Source: Phycisphaerales bacterium (GTDB lineage: Bacteria; Planctomycetota; Phycisphaerae; Phycisphaerales; UBA1924). Taken from it: DNA of 64,000 bases. The DNA lies in the NCBI GenBank assembly GCA_947459215.1, contig CANHCQ010000007.1, forward strand, positions 62,001 through 126,000. Direction: 5' to 3'. Shown one piece after another: positions 63,395 through 64,000 of the stretch. Below the pieces are notes generated by a model. The model did not search any database and was not told the DNA's origin. It saw nothing but the letters and a program-made list of their open reading frames with translations. A program made the position numbers and the translations under genes. Each line of letters opens with the position of its first letter. The stretch's first letter is position 1.

Positions 63395-64000
63395 TCACTC
63401 ACAGATCAACTGGTTGTACGCCGCCGCGAACAGCACGAAGTCCGCATCGTCGACAAACCCGTCGGCGTTCAGGTCTGCCGGGCATCCCGGCGCCATCCCC
63501 GGGTCGCCGCAGACGACGACGTCGTACTGCACCACGAAGATCTGAAAGTCCGCATCGTCGACGAACCCGTCGGAATTGAGGTCCCCCGCGCAGGCGGATC
63601 CCGGCACGCCGTCCACGACAACATTGTCAAGCGCCCAGTACTCATCGGAGCTGTCGCCGAAGTTCTGTGTACCGCTGTAGCGTGTCCATTCCAGCGTCGC
63701 GGTCGCGCCCGTGGCGACGAAGGACGGGGCGGGATTCCCCGCTCCGCGTCCGAAGTAGTAGATGCCGCAATAGCCGCTGTAGCCAGGCCCTTCACGCCGT
63801 GAGAACTCGGCTCCGCTGAAGGCGGGAACATCGGCGCTGATTGGCGTGGTGAAACTCGAATCGGTGTACCGCTGCGGGGAGTACGCCCCGTAGTCACGGC
63901 CCTGATCGCCATTGGAGAAGGATGTATCAATGAGCCGCGTTCCGTTGGCGGCGAAGTACCACAGGTCGTTCCCGTAGCCCTGCGCCGCGCCATCCCACGA
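63395..64000 (-). CDS. Secreted dockerin-bearing protein, 5' end outside the window
   Basis: The C-terminal 201 residues of a protein whose start lies beyond the window edge. The frame is open from base 64000 down to the stop at 63395. The visible part has an Asn/Gly/Tyr-rich strand region (GTRLIDTSFSNGDQGRDYGA; ATLEWTRYSGTQNFGD; WALDNVVVDG), as in jelly-roll domains, and ends with two calcium-type repeats DLNSDGFVDDADFQIF and DLNADGFVDDADFVLF, with CPADL before the second. The tail is the same kind as in the protein at 47711. There is no in-frame ATG in the visible part. Activity unknown. Confidence 0.8.
   Translation of the reverse strand, partial: SWDGAAQGYGNDLWYFAANGTRLIDTSFSNGDQGRDYGAYSPQRYTDSSFTTPISADVPAFSGAEFSRREGPGYSGYCGIYYFGRGAGNPAPSFVATGATATLEWTRYSGTQNFGDSSDEYWALDNVVVDGVPGSACAGDLNSDGFVDDADFQIFVVQYDVVVCGDPGMAPGCPADLNADGFVDDADFVLFAAAYNQLICE

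Noticed and set aside
1-64000. CRISPR arrays, rRNA genes, insertion sequences and prophage
   Set aside because: No regularly spaced repeats with unique spacers, no rRNA-like stretches and no transposase or phage structural genes were seen; the Xer recombinase at 43833 looks like the housekeeping type.

Overview
The window is 64 kb of GC-rich bacterial chromosome with genes packed on both strands. It has no rRNA, tRNA, CRISPR array, phage or insertion-sequence transposase that I can recognise. The gene content suggests a planctomycete, most likely of the Phycisphaerae type. The clues are secreted proteins ending in PAPGA...GRRRR (PEP-CTERM-like sorting tails), secreted proteins ending in paired D-x-N-x-D...VDDxDF dockerin-like repeats, a prepilin-like protein of the kind common in planctomycetes, and a dcw-type cell-division cluster. 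This placement is inference; no taxonomic marker was compared.

Layout. 1-4.9 kb: end of a division/cell-wall cluster (rsmH, a LysM protein, an ftsL-like gene, ftsI). 5-10.6 kb: PEP-CTERM protein, ABC ATPase, prolyl oligopeptidase, polysaccharide deacetylase. 10.7-12.4 kb (minus): rpsG, rpsL and a receiver protein. 12.6-17.9 kb: PBP4-type carboxypeptidase, GNAT acetyltransferase and guaA. 18-20.2 kb: lipoprotein, RsbW-like kinase, STAS protein and MlaE permease in one tight operon. 20.3-22 kb (minus): a UDG-like hypothetical, a free-methionine-sulfoxide-reductase-like GAF protein, rpsR. 22.2-25.4 kb: nuoH, then an mntA-hepT toxin-antitoxin pair translationally coupled to a tRNA-dihydrouridine synthase. 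25.7-33.3 kb: a coiled-coil membrane operon, PTS EIIA, polyprenyl synthase, dxs, nadK and an M29 aminopeptidase; polyprenyl synthase and dxs belong to isoprenoid supply. 33.5-40.9 kb: SlyX, PagL-like barrel, diguanylate cyclase with a separate Hpt protein, a large NAGPA/GHL10 secreted protein, gpmI, peroxiredoxin. 41-50 kb: YggS-family protein with a histone-H1-like tail, Xer recombinase, two lipoproteins, a large dockerin-bearing secreted protein. 50.6-64 kb: prepilin-like protein, sugar-type ABC permease, SppA, aldo/keto reductase, PEP-CTERM protein, acyltransferase, holB, a B12-binding/MeaB GTPase fusion, scpB, a lipoprotein and a truncated dockerin-bearing protein.

Two patterns run through the whole window. 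First, at least thirteen genes carry a TAnnnT hexamer only 5-8 nt before the start codon, mostly with no ribosome-binding site. This is the geometry of leaderless mRNAs. Second, the intergenic spaces are filled with several unrelated families of palindromic repeats: a REP/REPIN-like GACCGGCCGGAGGCCGGTC family, a GGCCTGGAAGGCC family, elements bounded by GGTGCCA/TGGCACC, and long imperfect inverted repeats built from short word repeats. Two of these palindromes also sit in frame inside gpmI, where they coincide with extra protein segments.
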